64,000 bases of DNA from Streptomyces sp. NBC_01268 (GTDB lineage Bacteria > Actinomycetota > Actinomycetes > Streptomycetales > Streptomycetaceae). The notes beneath the pieces were generated by a model. That model saw nothing but the letters and a program-made list of their open reading frames with translations, ran no database searches and was not told the origin of the DNA. Of this stretch, positions 43,586 to 52,280 are shown piece by piece. Location of the stretch: NCBI RefSeq assembly GCF_036240795.1, contig NZ_CP108454.1:2356001-2420000 (forward strand), read 5' to 3'. A program made the position numbers and the translations under genes. Within the stretch, counting starts at the first letter, position 1; each line of letters starts with the position of its first letter.

Positions 43586-44209
43586 ATGACCATGCCCGTC
43601 GTCCATTCGCTGCGCGAGCAGATCCGCGAGCACATCGTGGAGGGCATCGTCAGCGGGCGCTGGAAGCCGGGCGAGCGGATCGTGGAGCGCCGGATCGCGA
43701 CGGAGCTGGAGGTGTCGCAGACACCGGTGCGCGAGGCGCTGCGCGAGCTGGAGTCGCTGCGGCTGATCGAGTCGGCGCCCAACAAGGGCGTCCGGGTGCG
43801 CAATCTCACCGCCGCCGACCTGGAGGAGAGCTACCCCGTACGGGCCGGTCTGGAGCAGATCGCGGCCGAGCTGGCGGCCGGCCGGCTGGCGGCGGACTGC
43901 TCGACCCTGGAGCCGCACGTGGCGGCCCTGTACGAGGCGGACGCGGCCGCGGACGGCACGGCGCAGGTGCGGCACACGGTGGCGTTCCACCGGGAGCTGG
44001 TGAAGGCGGCCGGCAACAGCGTGCTGCTGCACACCTGGGAGGGCCTGGGCATCGAGGTGTTCACGGCGCTGTCGATCCGCTGGCTGGGCACGGTGCAGAA
44101 GTCGTACGCGGAGGAGCACCAGGAGCTCGTGGAGGCCTTCCGCAGGGGCGACCCGCAGATCGGGGCGCTGGTGAAGGCGCACGTCCTGGGGTGCGCGCCG
44201 AGGGCGTGA
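43586..44209 (+). CDS. GntR-family (FadR/FCD subfamily) transcriptional regulator
   Basis: 207 residues; AAGGAG lies 7 bp before the ATG. N-terminal winged helix (about 5-70) with LREQIREHIVEGIVSGRWKPGERIVERRIATELEVSQTPVREALRELESL, then an all-helical FCD ligand domain (about 75-200) with metal/ligand-binding His in VAFHRELVKAAGN and His-rich helices. Its place between sucB and aceE makes it a candidate regulator of pyruvate/2-oxoglutarate dehydrogenase genes, like PdhR of other bacteria (analogy only). Confidence 0.93.
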   Translation: MTMPVVHSLREQIREHIVEGIVSGRWKPGERIVERRIATELEVSQTPVREALRELESLRLIESAPNKGVRVRNLTAADLEESYPVRAGLEQIAAELAAGRLAADCSTLEPHVAALYEADAAADGTAQVRHTVAFHRELVKAAGNSVLLHTWEGLGIEVFTALSIRWLGTVQKSYAEEHQELVEAFRRGDPQIGALVKAHVLGCAPRA

Positions 44210-44238
44210 TCCGGCCACGCGTGCCGCCGTCCACCGCC

Positions 44239-44270
44239 TGAGCGGGTCCCGTTTCGAACGGGCCCGCTCA
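44239..44270 (+). terminator. Terminator after the GntR gene
   Basis: TGAGCGGG-T-CCCGTT pairs with AACGGGCCCGCTCA (one bulged T), loop TCG. Confidence 0.75.
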
Positions 44271-44326
44271 TTCGTGCGTAAGGGCTCTCAATCGCTCTCC
44301 CACCTGCGCAAATCCTTCGAAAACAA

Positions 44327-44361
44327 GGCACCCGGTGCCCATTTTCGCGGCACCCTGTGCC
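44327..44361 (+). promoter_or_regulatory. Two 22-bp-spaced palindromes upstream of aceE (candidate operators)
   Basis: GGCACCCGGTGCC (44327-44339) and GGCACCCTGTGCC (44349-44361) share GGCAC-N3-GTGCC and lie exactly 22 bp apart. The following bases also match (CATTTTCG and GACTTTCG), so the whole 22-bp unit is a tandem direct repeat. They sit 39-73 bp upstream of the -35 box at 44400. Two-turn spacing suggests co-operative binding of dimers on one DNA face. Confidence 0.6.
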
Positions 44362-44399
44362 GACTTTCGTGCTCCGGGGAAGTTTTTCGCTTCAACACT

Positions 44400-44429
44400 T
44401 TGATCGATCATCGATCGTCGGCTTACAGT
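44400..44429 (+). promoter_or_regulatory. Probable aceE promoter
   Basis: -35 TTGATC (44400-44405) and -10 TACAGT (44424-44429) with 18-bp spacing, a good match to vegetative HrdB-type promoters. The start of transcription would be near 44436, giving an ~80-base leader before aceE. ATCGAT-rich sequence lies between the boxes. Confidence 0.6.
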
Positions 44430-44518
44430 CTTCGGCGGGCCGTACCCCGGCCCTTCGCCCTGTCCTGCCAGACAAGGCCTCTTTTTCTCCACCCCCACCT
44501 GTCCGGAAGGCGGCGATC

Positions 44519-47233
44519 ATGACCGATCCCGTAGGCAAGATTCCGAGCGAGCTCGACCAGCTCCCGGACCGTGACACCGAGGAGACCGCCGAGTGGGCGG
44601 CCTCCCTGGACGCCGTCACCAAGGCCGCCGGCCCCCACCGGGCCGCCTACCTGATGCGCCGCACGCTCCAGCACGCCGAGGGCGCGGGCCTGGCCCTGCC
44701 CAAGCTGCTGGAGACGGACTACGTCAACACCATCCCCACCTCCGCCGAGCCCTCGGTCACCGAGTTCGGCGGCGACGAGGAGATGGAGCGGAAGATCACC
44801 GCGTGGAACCGCTGGAACGCGGCCGCGATGGTCACCCGCGGCTCCAAGCACGGCGTCGGCGGCCACATCGCCACCTTCGCCTCCGCGGCCTGGCTCTACG
44901 AGACCGGCTTCAACCACTTCTTCAAGGGCAAGGAGTCGGGCGCCGCCGAGGGCTCCGGCGACCAGCTCTACATCCAGGGCCACGCCTCCCCCGGCATCTA
45001 CGCCCGCGCCTTCCTCGACGGGCGGCTGAACGAGGGCCACCTCGACAACTTCCGGCAGGAGTCCGGCGGCAACGGCCTGCCCTCCTACCCGCACCCGCGC
45101 CGGCTGCCCTGGCTGTGGGAGTTCCCCACCGTCTCCATGGGCCTCGGCCCGCTCTCCGCGATCTACCAGGCGCGCTTCAACCGCTACCTGACCAACCGCT
45201 CCATCAAGGACGTCTCCGCCTCGCACGTGTGGGCGTTCCTCGGTGACGGCGAGATGGACGAGCCGGAGTCGACCGCCGCCCTGGCGCTCGCCGCCCGCGA
45301 GGGTCTGGACAACCTGACCTTCGTCATCAACTGCAACCTGCAGCGCCTCGACGGCCCGGTCCGCGCCAACTTCAAGATCGTGCAGGAGCTGGAGGCCCAG
45401 TTCCGCGGCGCCGGCTGGAACGTGGTGAAGTCCCTGTGGGGCAACGCCTGGGACGAGCTGTTCGCGCTCGACACCACCGGCGCCCTGGTCCGCCGTCTGC
45501 GCCAGGTGCCGGACGCCCAGGTCCAGACGTACCAGACCCGCGACGCCGCCTACATCCGCCAGGACTTCTTCGGCGCCGACCCGGCCCTCGTCGAGATGGC
45601 GAAGCTGCTCTCGGACGACAAGATCCTCGAGTGCTTCCACCTCTCCCGCGGTGGCCACGAGCCGCGCAAGGTCTACGCCGCGTACAAGGCCGCCCTGGAG
45701 TTCAAGGGCGCGCCGACGGTCATCCTGGCGCAGACCGTCAAGGGCTTCACCCTGGGTGAGGGCTTCGCGTCGAAGAACGCGAACCACCAGATGAAGAAGC
45801 TCACGAGCGACGAGTTCAAGAACATGCGTGACCTCCTCGAGCTGCCGATCTCGGACGCGCAGTTCGTCGACGGCCAGGTGCCCTACGGCCACCCGGGCGC
45901 AGACTCCCCCGAGGTCCGCTACCTCCAGGAGCGCCGCGCGGCCCTCGGCGGCCCCGCCCCGGCCCGCCGGGTGCACCCGCTCGCGCCGCTGCCGGCCCCG
46001 GCCGAGAAGACCTTCGCCGCCTTCGACAAGGGCTCCGGCTCGCAGTCCATCGCCACCACGATGGCCTTCGTCCGCCTGGTCAAGGACCTGGTCCGCGACA
46101 AGGAGACCGGCAAGCGCTGGGTCCCGATCGTCCCGGACGAGGCCCGCACCTTCGGCATGGAGTCGCTGTTCCCCTCGCTCGGCATCTACTCGCCGAAGGG
46201 CCAGACGTACGAGCCGGTCGACCGCGACCAGCTGATGTACTACAAGGAGGCCGTCAACGGCCAGATCCTGAACGAGGGCATCACCGAGGCCGGCTCGATG
46301 GCCGACTTCATCGCCGCCTCGACGTCGTACGCGACGCACGGCGAGGCGATGATCCCCTTCTACATCTTCTACTCGATGTTCGGCTGGCAGCGGACCGCCG
46401 ACCAGATGTGGCAGCTCGGCGACCAGCTCGGCCGCGGCTTCCTCGTCGGCGCCACCGCCGGCCGCACCACCCTGACCGGTGAGGGCCTCCAGCACGCCGA
46501 TGGGCACTCCCCGGTGATCGCGGCCACCAACCCGGCGGCGCTCACCTACGACCCGGCGTTCGCCTACGAGGTCGCGGCCATCGTCAAGGAGGGCCTGCGC
46601 CGCATGTACGGCGAGGCGGCCGAGGGCGAGGACCAGAACGTCTTCTACTACCTCACCGTCTACAACGAGCCGATGCCGCAGCCGGCCAAGCCCTCGGGCG
46701 TCGACGAGGGCATCATCAAGGGCCTGTACCGCTTCAACACGGCCGAGTCGGCCGGCCTGGAGCTGCCCGCGAACGCCCCGCGCATCCAGCTGCTCTCCTC
46801 CGGCACGGCCATCCACTGGGCCCTGGAGGCGCAGAAGCTGCTCGCCGCCGAGTGGGGCGTGGCCGCCGACGTGTGGTCCGCCACCTCGTGGACCGAGCTG
46901 CGCCGCGACGCGCTGGAGGCCGACGCGGCCCTGCTGCGCGGCGAGGAGCGCGTGCCGTACGTCCGCAAGGCCCTGGAGGGCGTGGACTCCCCGGTCCTCG
47001 CCGTCTCGGACTACATGCGCCAGGTCCCGGACCAGATCGCGCAGTGGGTCGAGCAGGACTGGTCCTCGCTGGGCGCCGACGGCTTCGGCCTGTCGGACAC
47101 CCGCGACGCCGCCCGCCGCCACTTCGGTGTCGACGCCCAGTCGATCGTGGTCGCCGCGCTCGCCCAGCTCGCCCGTCGCGGCGAGGTCAAGGCGACCTCG
47201 GTGAAGGAGGCTCGGGAGCGCTACGGCCTGTAG
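44519..47233 (+). CDS. aceE: Pyruvate dehydrogenase E1 component, homodimeric type (AceE)
   Basis: 904 residues from ATG 44519 with GGAAGG 9 bp upstream. Thiamine diphosphate motif GDGEMDEPES...NLTFVINCNLQRLDGPVR near 243-285, plus homodimeric-E1 stretches (HASPGIYARAFLDGRL near 158, HLSRGGHEPRKVYAAY near 375, GRTTLTGEGLQHADGHSP near 648-665). It decarboxylates pyruvate and acylates the E2 lipoyl groups; partners are the lpdA and sucB products. Its 3' end runs into an 18-bp inverted repeat shared with the next gene. Confidence 0.97.
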   Translation: MTDPVGKIPSELDQLPDRDTEETAEWAASLDAVTKAAGPHRAAYLMRRTLQHAEGAGLALPKLLETDYVNTIPTSAEPSVTEFGGDEEMERKITAWNRWNAAAMVTRGSKHGVGGHIATFASAAWLYETGFNHFFKGKESGAAEGSGDQLYIQGHASPGIYARAFLDGRLNEGHLDNFRQESGGNGLPSYPHPRRLPWLWEFPTVSMGLGPLSAIYQARFNRYLTNRSIKDVSASHVWAFLGDGEMDEPESTAALALAAREGLDNLTFVINCNLQRLDGPVRANFKIVQELEAQFRGAGWNVVKSLWGNAWDELFALDTTGALVRRLRQVPDAQVQTYQTRDAAYIRQDFFGADPALVEMAKLLSDDKILECFHLSRGGHEPRKVYAAYKAALEFKGAPTVILAQTVKGFTLGEGFASKNANHQMKKLTSDEFKNMRDLLELPISDAQFVDGQVPYGHPGADSPEVRYLQERRAALGGPAPARRVHPLAPLPAPAEKTFAAFDKGSGSQSIATTMAFVRLVKDLVRDKETGKRWVPIVPDEARTFGMESLFPSLGIYSPKGQTYEPVDRDQLMYYKEAVNGQILNEGITEAGSMADFIAASTSYATHGEAMIPFYIFYSMFGWQRTADQMWQLGDQLGRGFLVGATAGRTTLTGEGLQHADGHSPVIAATNPAALTYDPAFAYEVAAIVKEGLRRMYGEAAEGEDQNVFYYLTVYNEPMPQPAKPSGVDEGIIKGLYRFNTAESAGLELPANAPRIQLLSSGTAIHWALEAQKLLAAEWGVAADVWSATSWTELRRDALEADAALLRGEERVPYVRKALEGVDSPVLAVSDYMRQVPDQIAQWVEQDWSSLGADGFGLSDTRDAARRHFGVDAQSIVVAALAQLARRGEVKATSVKEARERYGL

Positions 47234-47250
47234 GGGCCCCCGCTCCGCGT

Positions 47251-47295
47251 GAGGCGGGCGGCACGCATGATGGACTCATGCGTGCCGCCCGCCTC
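47251..47295 (+). terminator. 18-bp perfect inverted repeat joining the aceE end to the WYL gene start
   Basis: Arms 47251-47268 and 47278-47295 are exact reverse complements with a 9-base loop. The left arm starts 18 bp after the aceE stop; the right arm is codons 1-6 of the WYL regulator, starting at its ATG. It can terminate aceE transcripts and would fold over the WYL start codon. Confidence 0.75.
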
Positions 47296-48255
47296 ATCAA
47301 GTTGGTGCTCCTGCTCCAGTCCCGGCCGTCCATGACGGCCGCCGAACTCGCCGCCGAGCTGGAGGTGTCGGAGCGCACCATCACCCGTGACGCCCTCGCC
47401 CTCTCGGAGGCGGGGGTGCCGGTCTACGCGGACCGGGGCCGGGCGGGCGGCTACCGGCTCGTCGGCGGCTACCGGACCCGGCTGACCGGGCTCGCCCGCG
47501 GGGAGGCGGAGGCGCTGTTCCTGTCCGGGCTCCCGGAGGCGCTGCGGGAGCTGGGGCTCGCCGACGCGGCCTCCGCGGCCCGGCTGAAGGTGTCGGCGGC
47601 GCTGACGCCCTCGCTGCGGGACGCGCCGGAGGCGGTGGGCCGCCGCTTCCACCTGGACGCGCCCGCCTGGTACCAGGAGCCGCGGACGCCGGAGCTGCTC
47701 GCGACGGTCGCGGAGGCGGTCTGGGACGACCGGCCGGTGCGGGCCCGCTACCGGCGGGGCGACGGCGAGGTCGAGCGGGAGCTCCAGCCGTACGGTCTCG
47801 TGCTGAAGGCGGGCGTCTGGTACGTGTGCGCCCGGGCCGACGGCTCGTTCCGCACCTACCGGGTGGACCGGTTCGTCGAGGTGGCGGTGGCCGAGGAGCG
47901 CTTCGAGCGGGATCCGGGCTTCGACCTGGCCGCGTTCTGGAGCGAGCGGTCCGCCGCGTTCGCCCGCTCGCTGCTGCGCGCGGAGGTGGTGCTGCGGCTG
48001 ACTCCGGAGGGGGCGCGGCGGCTGCCGTACGTGACGGACCGGGCGGCGGCCGAGGAGGCGCTGGCGGAGGCGGTCGCCGAGGGTGCGGCGGACCCGGCGG
48101 ACGGCCGGGTCACGGTGACGCTTCCGGTGGAGAGCGAGGACGTCGCCTTCGGGCAGCTGCTCGGGCTCGGCCCGGAGGCGGAGGTGCTGGCCCCCGCCTC
48201 CCTGCGCGAGCGGTTCGCGCAGGCCGCCCACGCGCTCGCCGGGATCTACCGGTAG
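47278..48255 (+). CDS. WYL-domain transcriptional regulator (DeoR-like HTH)
   Basis: 325 residues from ATG 47278 (MRAARLIKLVLLLQSRPSMTAAELAAELEVSERTITRDALAL), an HTH_11 domain (about 4-58), then a WYL domain (about 140-225) with LQPYGLVLKAGVWYVCARADGSFRTYRVDRF and a C-terminal WCX-like region. Such proteins bind ligands or nucleic acids and regulate diverse genes. There is no Shine-Dalgarno sequence; the start is in the arm of the aceE inverted repeat. The stop overlaps the convergent SDR gene by 10 bp. Confidence 0.92.
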   Translation: MRAARLIKLVLLLQSRPSMTAAELAAELEVSERTITRDALALSEAGVPVYADRGRAGGYRLVGGYRTRLTGLARGEAEALFLSGLPEALRELGLADAASAARLKVSAALTPSLRDAPEAVGRRFHLDAPAWYQEPRTPELLATVAEAVWDDRPVRARYRRGDGEVERELQPYGLVLKAGVWYVCARADGSFRTYRVDRFVEVAVAEERFERDPGFDLAAFWSERSAAFARSLLRAEVVLRLTPEGARRLPYVTDRAAAEEALAEAVAEGAADPADGRVTVTLPVESEDVAFGQLLGLGPEAEVLAPASLRERFAQAAHALAGIYR

Positions 48256-49169
48256 TCCTCCACCTTGGTGTCCGGGTCGGTCTCCTTGGCCATGATGAAC
48301 CCCCAGGAGTCGGGCCGGGAGCCGTCGGCGTCGGTGAAGCCGTACTCCCGGGCGAGCTGCCCGCTGTCGAGCGACCGCCCGTTCCAGCGCGCCCGGTCCG
48401 GGTCGGCGGCGAGGGCGGCGACGGCGCGGCCGACGTACACCGGGGACTCGGAGACGCCGAAGTCGGGGAGCTGCTCGGTCGCGTCGCGCCAGTGGTCCTC
48501 GGTGACGCCGAAGTGGCCGAGCATCTGCTCGGACCTGAGCCAGCCGGGGCTGACGCAGACGGCCGTGCCGCCGTACTCCTTCAGCTCCTCGCCGAGGCCG
48601 AAGGCCATCCGGATGGGGGCGTTCTTGGCCAGGTCGTAGAAGAGGTTCTCGCGGTAGCGGGTGCCGTTGTACGCGGCGGTGCCGTCGGTGACCTCGACGA
48701 CGAGGCCGCCGGGGTGCCGGATCAGCAGCGGCAGCGCGGCGTGGGAGGTGATGGCGTGCGTCTTCACGCCGAGTTCGAGCATCCGCAGGCCGCCGGCGAG
48801 GTCGTACTCCCAGGTCTTCGTCCCGAAGGCGAGGAGGTGTTCGCCGCCCCAGACGTCGTTGACGAGGACGTCGAGCCGGCCCTGTTCGCGGTCGATGCGC
48901 TCGATCAGGGCGCGGACCCGGTCGGGGTCCAGGTGGTCGGTGGGGACGGCGACGCCCTCGCCGCCGGCGGCGGTGACGAGCTCGGCGGTCTCCTCGATGG
49001 TCTCGGTGGTGCGGCCGACCTCGCTGACCTGGTCGCGGGTGGTCCGTCCGGTGACGTAGACGGTGGCTCCGGCAGCGCCGAGCTGGACGGCGATGGCCCG
49101 TCCGGCGCCTCGGGTGGCGCCCGCGACGAGGGCGATCCGGCCGGTCAGGGGCTTCGGTTCGGTGGTCAT
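48246..49169 (-). CDS. SDR-family oxidoreductase
   Basis: 307 residues from ATG 49169. Rossmann motif GATRGAGRAIA (18-28), NDVWGG in the NNAG position, and a Tyr-x3-Lys site in FYDLAKNAP. Longer than classical SDRs because of a C-terminal extension (SDSGQLAREYGFTDADG...). Substrate unknown. It is separate from the two SDR genes at 49.8-51.5 kb, and an upstream frame to 49553 is an artefact overlapping the DUF4240 gene. Confidence 0.9.
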   Translation of the reverse strand: MTTEPKPLTGRIALVAGATRGAGRAIAVQLGAAGATVYVTGRTTRDQVSEVGRTTETIEETAELVTAAGGEGVAVPTDHLDPDRVRALIERIDREQGRLDVLVNDVWGGEHLLAFGTKTWEYDLAGGLRMLELGVKTHAITSHAALPLLIRHPGGLVVEVTDGTAAYNGTRYRENLFYDLAKNAPIRMAFGLGEELKEYGGTAVCVSPGWLRSEQMLGHFGVTEDHWRDATEQLPDFGVSESPVYVGRAVAALAADPDRARWNGRSLDSGQLAREYGFTDADGSRPDSWGFIMAKETDPDTKVEDYR

Positions 49170-49268
49170 GGGGAGAGCCTGGCAGGAAAATACGACATCT
49201 TCCGTCCGGATTGTTTTCGGCCGTTTCCGGGTGCGTCGCCCGGCCCCACCCACGATGCTTGTCCCGTG

Positions 49269-49790
49269 ATGGACGAGACGGAGTTCTGGGAGATCATCGA
49301 CTCCACCCGGGAGGGCGCCGACGGCGACCCGGAGGAGCATGCCGACCTGCTCGTCGAGCGGCTGACGCAGCGGGACCCCGATGCCGTCCTGGACTTCGCC
49401 CGCCACTTCGAGGCCCGCTTCAACCGCGCGTACACCTGGGAGCTGTGGGGCGCGGCGGCGGTGCTGTTCGACGGGGCGGGGGACGACGCCTTCGACTTCT
49501 TCCGCTGCTGGCTGATCGGCCAGGGCCGGGAGGTCTTCGAGGGGGCGGTGCACGATCCGGACGCGCTGGCGGAGCTGCTCGACGCCTTCGACGAGGAGAT
49601 CGACGGGGACGGCGAGGAGCTGGGTTTCGCGGCGGACGAGGCGTACGAGCGCCTGACCGGCGTGGAGGCGCCGGATCTGGGGATCCCGCCACAGGCCGCG
49701 GAGCCGGCGGGCTCGCCGCTCGACCTGGCGGACGACGAGGTGCTCGCCGCCCGCTTCCCACGGCTGTGGGCCCGGTTCGGTCCCGGCTGA
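49269..49790 (+). CDS. DUF4240-domain protein
   Basis: 173 residues from ATG 49269 (a GTG 3 bp upstream is possible). Acidic, with MDETEFWEIIDSTRE at the start and YTWELWGAAAVLFDGAGDDAFDFFRCWLIGQGREVFEGAVHDPDAL, the DUF4240 pattern also found in regulators of bacterial immunity-type or polymorphic-toxin neighbours in other contexts. Function unknown. No toxin gene is visible beside it. Confidence 0.85.
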   Translation: MDETEFWEIIDSTREGADGDPEEHADLLVERLTQRDPDAVLDFARHFEARFNRAYTWELWGAAAVLFDGAGDDAFDFFRCWLIGQGREVFEGAVHDPDALAELLDAFDEEIDGDGEELGFAADEAYERLTGVEAPDLGIPPQAAEPAGSPLDLADDEVLAARFPRLWARFGPG

Positions 49791-49829
49791 CGGGGGAAAG
49801 GGGTGCCGGGACCGGACCGGACCGGTCTG

Positions 49830-50666
49830 TCAGCCCCCGAGCCGCAGCCGGGGGTTCTCCTGGCCGAGGATCATGTCGGTCCTGGGCTGGAGGGCGGGGA
49901 AGAGCTGTTCGGGCTGCGGGATCGCCCAGTACTTCCCCTCGGCGACCATCTCGAAGACCCGCTCGGCGTGCTCCTCGGGGGTGAGCCCGTGCTCGTCGGC
50001 GAGCCGCTGGAGCTGCTCGTTGAAGGCCGCGATCTCCGGGGGCTCGTCCTCGCCGGGGCGGGCGGCCTTGAAGATCTCGCTCCTGACCGAGCCGGGGGTC
50101 ACGACGGACACCTGGATCGGCGCGCCCTTCATCAGCAGCTCGTAGTGGAGCGACTCGCTGAGCGCGAGGGTGCCGAACTTGGTGACGCTGTACGGGGCCA
50201 TGAGCGGGCTCGGCAGGAGGCCGCCGACGGAGGAGACGTTGACGACCCAGGCCTGCTCGCCGCGCTCCAGCATGCGCGGGACGAAGGCCCGGATGCCGTT
50301 GACGTAGCCGCCGACGTTGATCCGCAGCATGGCGTCCCAGCGCTCGGCGGGGATCTCCCACGAGTAGCCCATGGCCATGATCCCGGCGTTGTTGACCAGG
50401 AGGTCGACCACGCCGAACCGGGTGTACGCCGTGTCGGCGAGCGCCTCGACGGAAGCGGGGTCGGCGACGTCGGTGACGACGGCCTCGACCTCGGCGCCGG
50501 TGGCCCGCAGCTCCTCGGCGAAGGCGGCGAGGCGGTCGGCGGCGACATCGGCGAGCACCAGCTTCATGCCGAGCGCGGCGGCGTGCCGGGCGAGTCCGGC
50601 GCCGATGCCGGAGGAGGCTCCGGTGATGACGGCCGTGCGCCCGGCGAAGGTGTCGGCGGCGGACAT
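49830..50666 (-). CDS. SDR-family oxidoreductase
   Basis: 278 residues. Cofactor motif ITGASSGIGAG (14-24), NNAGIMAMG, SSVGG and catalytic Tyr-x3-Lys in APYSVTKFG. The ATG overlaps the stop of the upstream SDR gene (TGATG), so the two are translationally coupled and probably act in one pathway, under the divergent TetR regulator (inference). Confidence 0.93.
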   Translation of the reverse strand: MSAADTFAGRTAVITGASSGIGAGLARHAAALGMKLVLADVAADRLAAFAEELRATGAEVEAVVTDVADPASVEALADTAYTRFGVVDLLVNNAGIMAMGYSWEIPAERWDAMLRINVGGYVNGIRAFVPRMLERGEQAWVVNVSSVGGLLPSPLMAPYSVTKFGTLALSESLHYELLMKGAPIQVSVVTPGSVRSEIFKAARPGEDEPPEIAAFNEQLQRLADEHGLTPEEHAERVFEMVAEGKYWAIPQPEQLFPALQPRTDMILGQENPRLRLGG

Positions 50667-51460
50667 CAGAAGTGGGTTCCGCCGTCGATGCGGACCTCGG
50701 TGCCGGTGATGAAGCGGCCGTCCTCGGAGGCGAGCATCGCGACGACGCCGGCGACGGTCTCGGGACCGGCGAAGCCCTGGCCGAGGGCGGGGGCCAGCTT
50801 CGCGAAGAGCGACCAGTCGGTGTCCTCGGGCAGGCCGGGGCCCGCGGACTGCTTGCTGGCGCCGCTGCCGTCGGTCATGCCGGAGGAGATGGAGCCGGGC
50901 TGCACGGCGGTGAAGCGGATGCCCTGCTTGGCGTACTCGGCGGCGAGGGCGTGGGTCATGGACTGGATGCCGCCCTTGCTGGCCGCGTAGGCCGCCATGT
51001 AGGGGTGCGCGAACATCGCCGAGGTCGAGGAGAAGTTGACGACGGCGGAGCCCTCGCCCTCCAGGAGCGCCGGGACGGCCTCGCGGATCATGAGGAAGGT
51101 GCCGGTCAGGTTGATCCGGAGCACCTGCTCGAAGGCGTCGAGGCTGGTCTCGTGGGTGTGCGAGGAGCGCAGGATGCCGGCCGCGTTGACCAGGACGTCC
51201 AGGCCGCCGAGGGCCGCGACGGCGGCGGCGACGCCCTCGCGCACCGAGCTCTCGTCGCCGATGTTCACAACGAGGGTGGTGAGGCGGTCGGCGTGGGCGC
51301 CGGCCTTGGCGACGGTGTCCTCGAGGCCGTCCTCGCTGATGTCCGCGGCGACGACGGTGCCGCCCTCCGCGAGCATGCGCAGGACGGTGGCCTGGCCGAT
51401 GCCGGAGCCGCCGCCGGTGACCAGGGCGCGGCGTCCTACGTAACGGGTGAGCTGGTTCAT
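50666..51460 (-). CDS. SDR-family oxidoreductase
   Basis: 264 residues from ATG 51460. Motifs [11 protein letters not shown] (15-25), NAAGIL, NFSSTSA and Tyr-x3-Lys in YAASKGG; ends in the classical GGTHF. First of two coupled SDR genes; 121 bp from the divergent TetR gene with shared operator-like repeats. Confidence 0.93.
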   Translation of the reverse strand: MNQLTRYVGRRALVTGGGSGIGQATVLRMLAEGGTVVAADISEDGLEDTVAKAGAHADRLTTLVVNIGDESSVREGVAAAVAALGGLDVLVNAAGILRSSHTHETSLDAFEQVLRINLTGTFLMIREAVPALLEGEGSAVVNFSSTSAMFAHPYMAAYAASKGGIQSMTHALAAEYAKQGIRFTAVQPGSISSGMTDGSGASKQSAGPGLPEDTDWSLFAKLAPALGQGFAGPETVAGVVAMLASEDGRFITGTEVRIDGGTHF

Positions 51461-51498
51461 GACGGCAACCTCTCGATGTCGAGCTATCCGGGGGATGC

Positions 51499-51532
51499 GT
51501 GCCACCGTACGCCTAAGTGGCACGTTTTGCCA
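51499..51532. promoter_or_regulatory. Operator-like inverted repeats between SDR and TetR genes
   Basis: TGGCA-CGTTT-TGCCA (51518-51532) is a perfect 15-bp inverted repeat, and GTGCCAC (51499-51505) with GTGGCAC (51517-51523) makes a second overlapping pair. Shared by both divergent genes; likely bound by the TetR protein. Confidence 0.5.
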
Positions 51533-51581
51533 TAGGTGCATGAAGTGCACGCATGGCAGTCGCGGGCGTACGCTGGGTGGC

Positions 51582-52253
51582 GTGAGCGACAAGAACCCGG
51601 CCGACGGCACCGCGTCCCCCAGGACCCCCTCCCTGACCGAGCGCCGCAAGGCGGCCACCCAGCTGGACATCGCCCGCGCCGCCGCCGAGCTGTTCACCGA
51701 GCGCGGCCCGGACGACACCACCGCCGAGGACATCGCCCAGCGGGCCGGGGTCGCACTGCGCACCTTCTACCGCTACTTCCGCTCCAAGCAGGACGCCGTC
51801 GCCCCGCTCCTCGCGGGCGGCGCCGACCGCTGGCGGGCCGAGCTCGCCGCCACCACCGCCCCCGGCACGGCGCTGCCCGCCGCCCTGGAGCGGTCCATCG
51901 GCGCGTCGCTCGCCGCGGCGGACGAGGAGGCGGAGGAGGGCCTGCGCTGGACCCGCGGGCTGCTGCGCGCGGCGGAGCACGACCCGGCGCTGCGGGCCGT
52001 CTGGTACCGCGTCAACCAGGAGTCGGAGGACCGCCTGCGCGGCGTCCTCGCCACCCTCGCGGGCCCGGCCGCCGACCCCCTGGAGCTGCGCCTCGCCGCC
52101 GCGGCGGCGACGGACGCGATCCGGATCGCCCTGGAGACCTGGGCGGAGACGGACGCCCCCCTCCGCGGCGAGGGGGCACCGGCCGCCCTGGCGGTGCGGT
52201 GCCTGCGGGAGCTGATGGGCGGGATGCGGGTGCTGGGGACGGACGGAGGGTGA
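51582..52253 (+). CDS. TetR-family transcriptional regulator
   Basis: 223 residues from GTG 51582. TetR DNA-binding domain (about 20-75) with [50 protein letters not shown], then a helical ligand domain. Divergent from the SDR pair and thus their likely repressor. Confidence 0.95.
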   Translation: MSDKNPADGTASPRTPSLTERRKAATQLDIARAAAELFTERGPDDTTAEDIAQRAGVALRTFYRYFRSKQDAVAPLLAGGADRWRAELAATTAPGTALPAALERSIGASLAAADEEAEEGLRWTRGLLRAAEHDPALRAVWYRVNQESEDRLRGVLATLAGPAADPLELRLAAAAATDAIRIALETWAETDAPLRGEGAPAALAVRCLRELMGGMRVLGTDGG

Positions 52254-52260
52254 CGGCCCG

Positions 52261-52280
52261 GCTCAGCTCAGCTCAGCTCA
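52261..52280. repeat. Four tandem GCTCA units at the GNAT gene end
   Basis: GCTCA x4, overlapping the stop codon of the GNAT gene (52273). On the coding strand it reads TGAGC repeats; the 5-base unit means a copy change shifts frame only after the stop. Confidence 0.8.

Noticed and set aside
52261..52280. GCTCA tandem repeat as a phase-variation switch
   Set aside because: It overlaps only the last codon and stop of the GNAT gene, so copy changes would hardly alter the protein.
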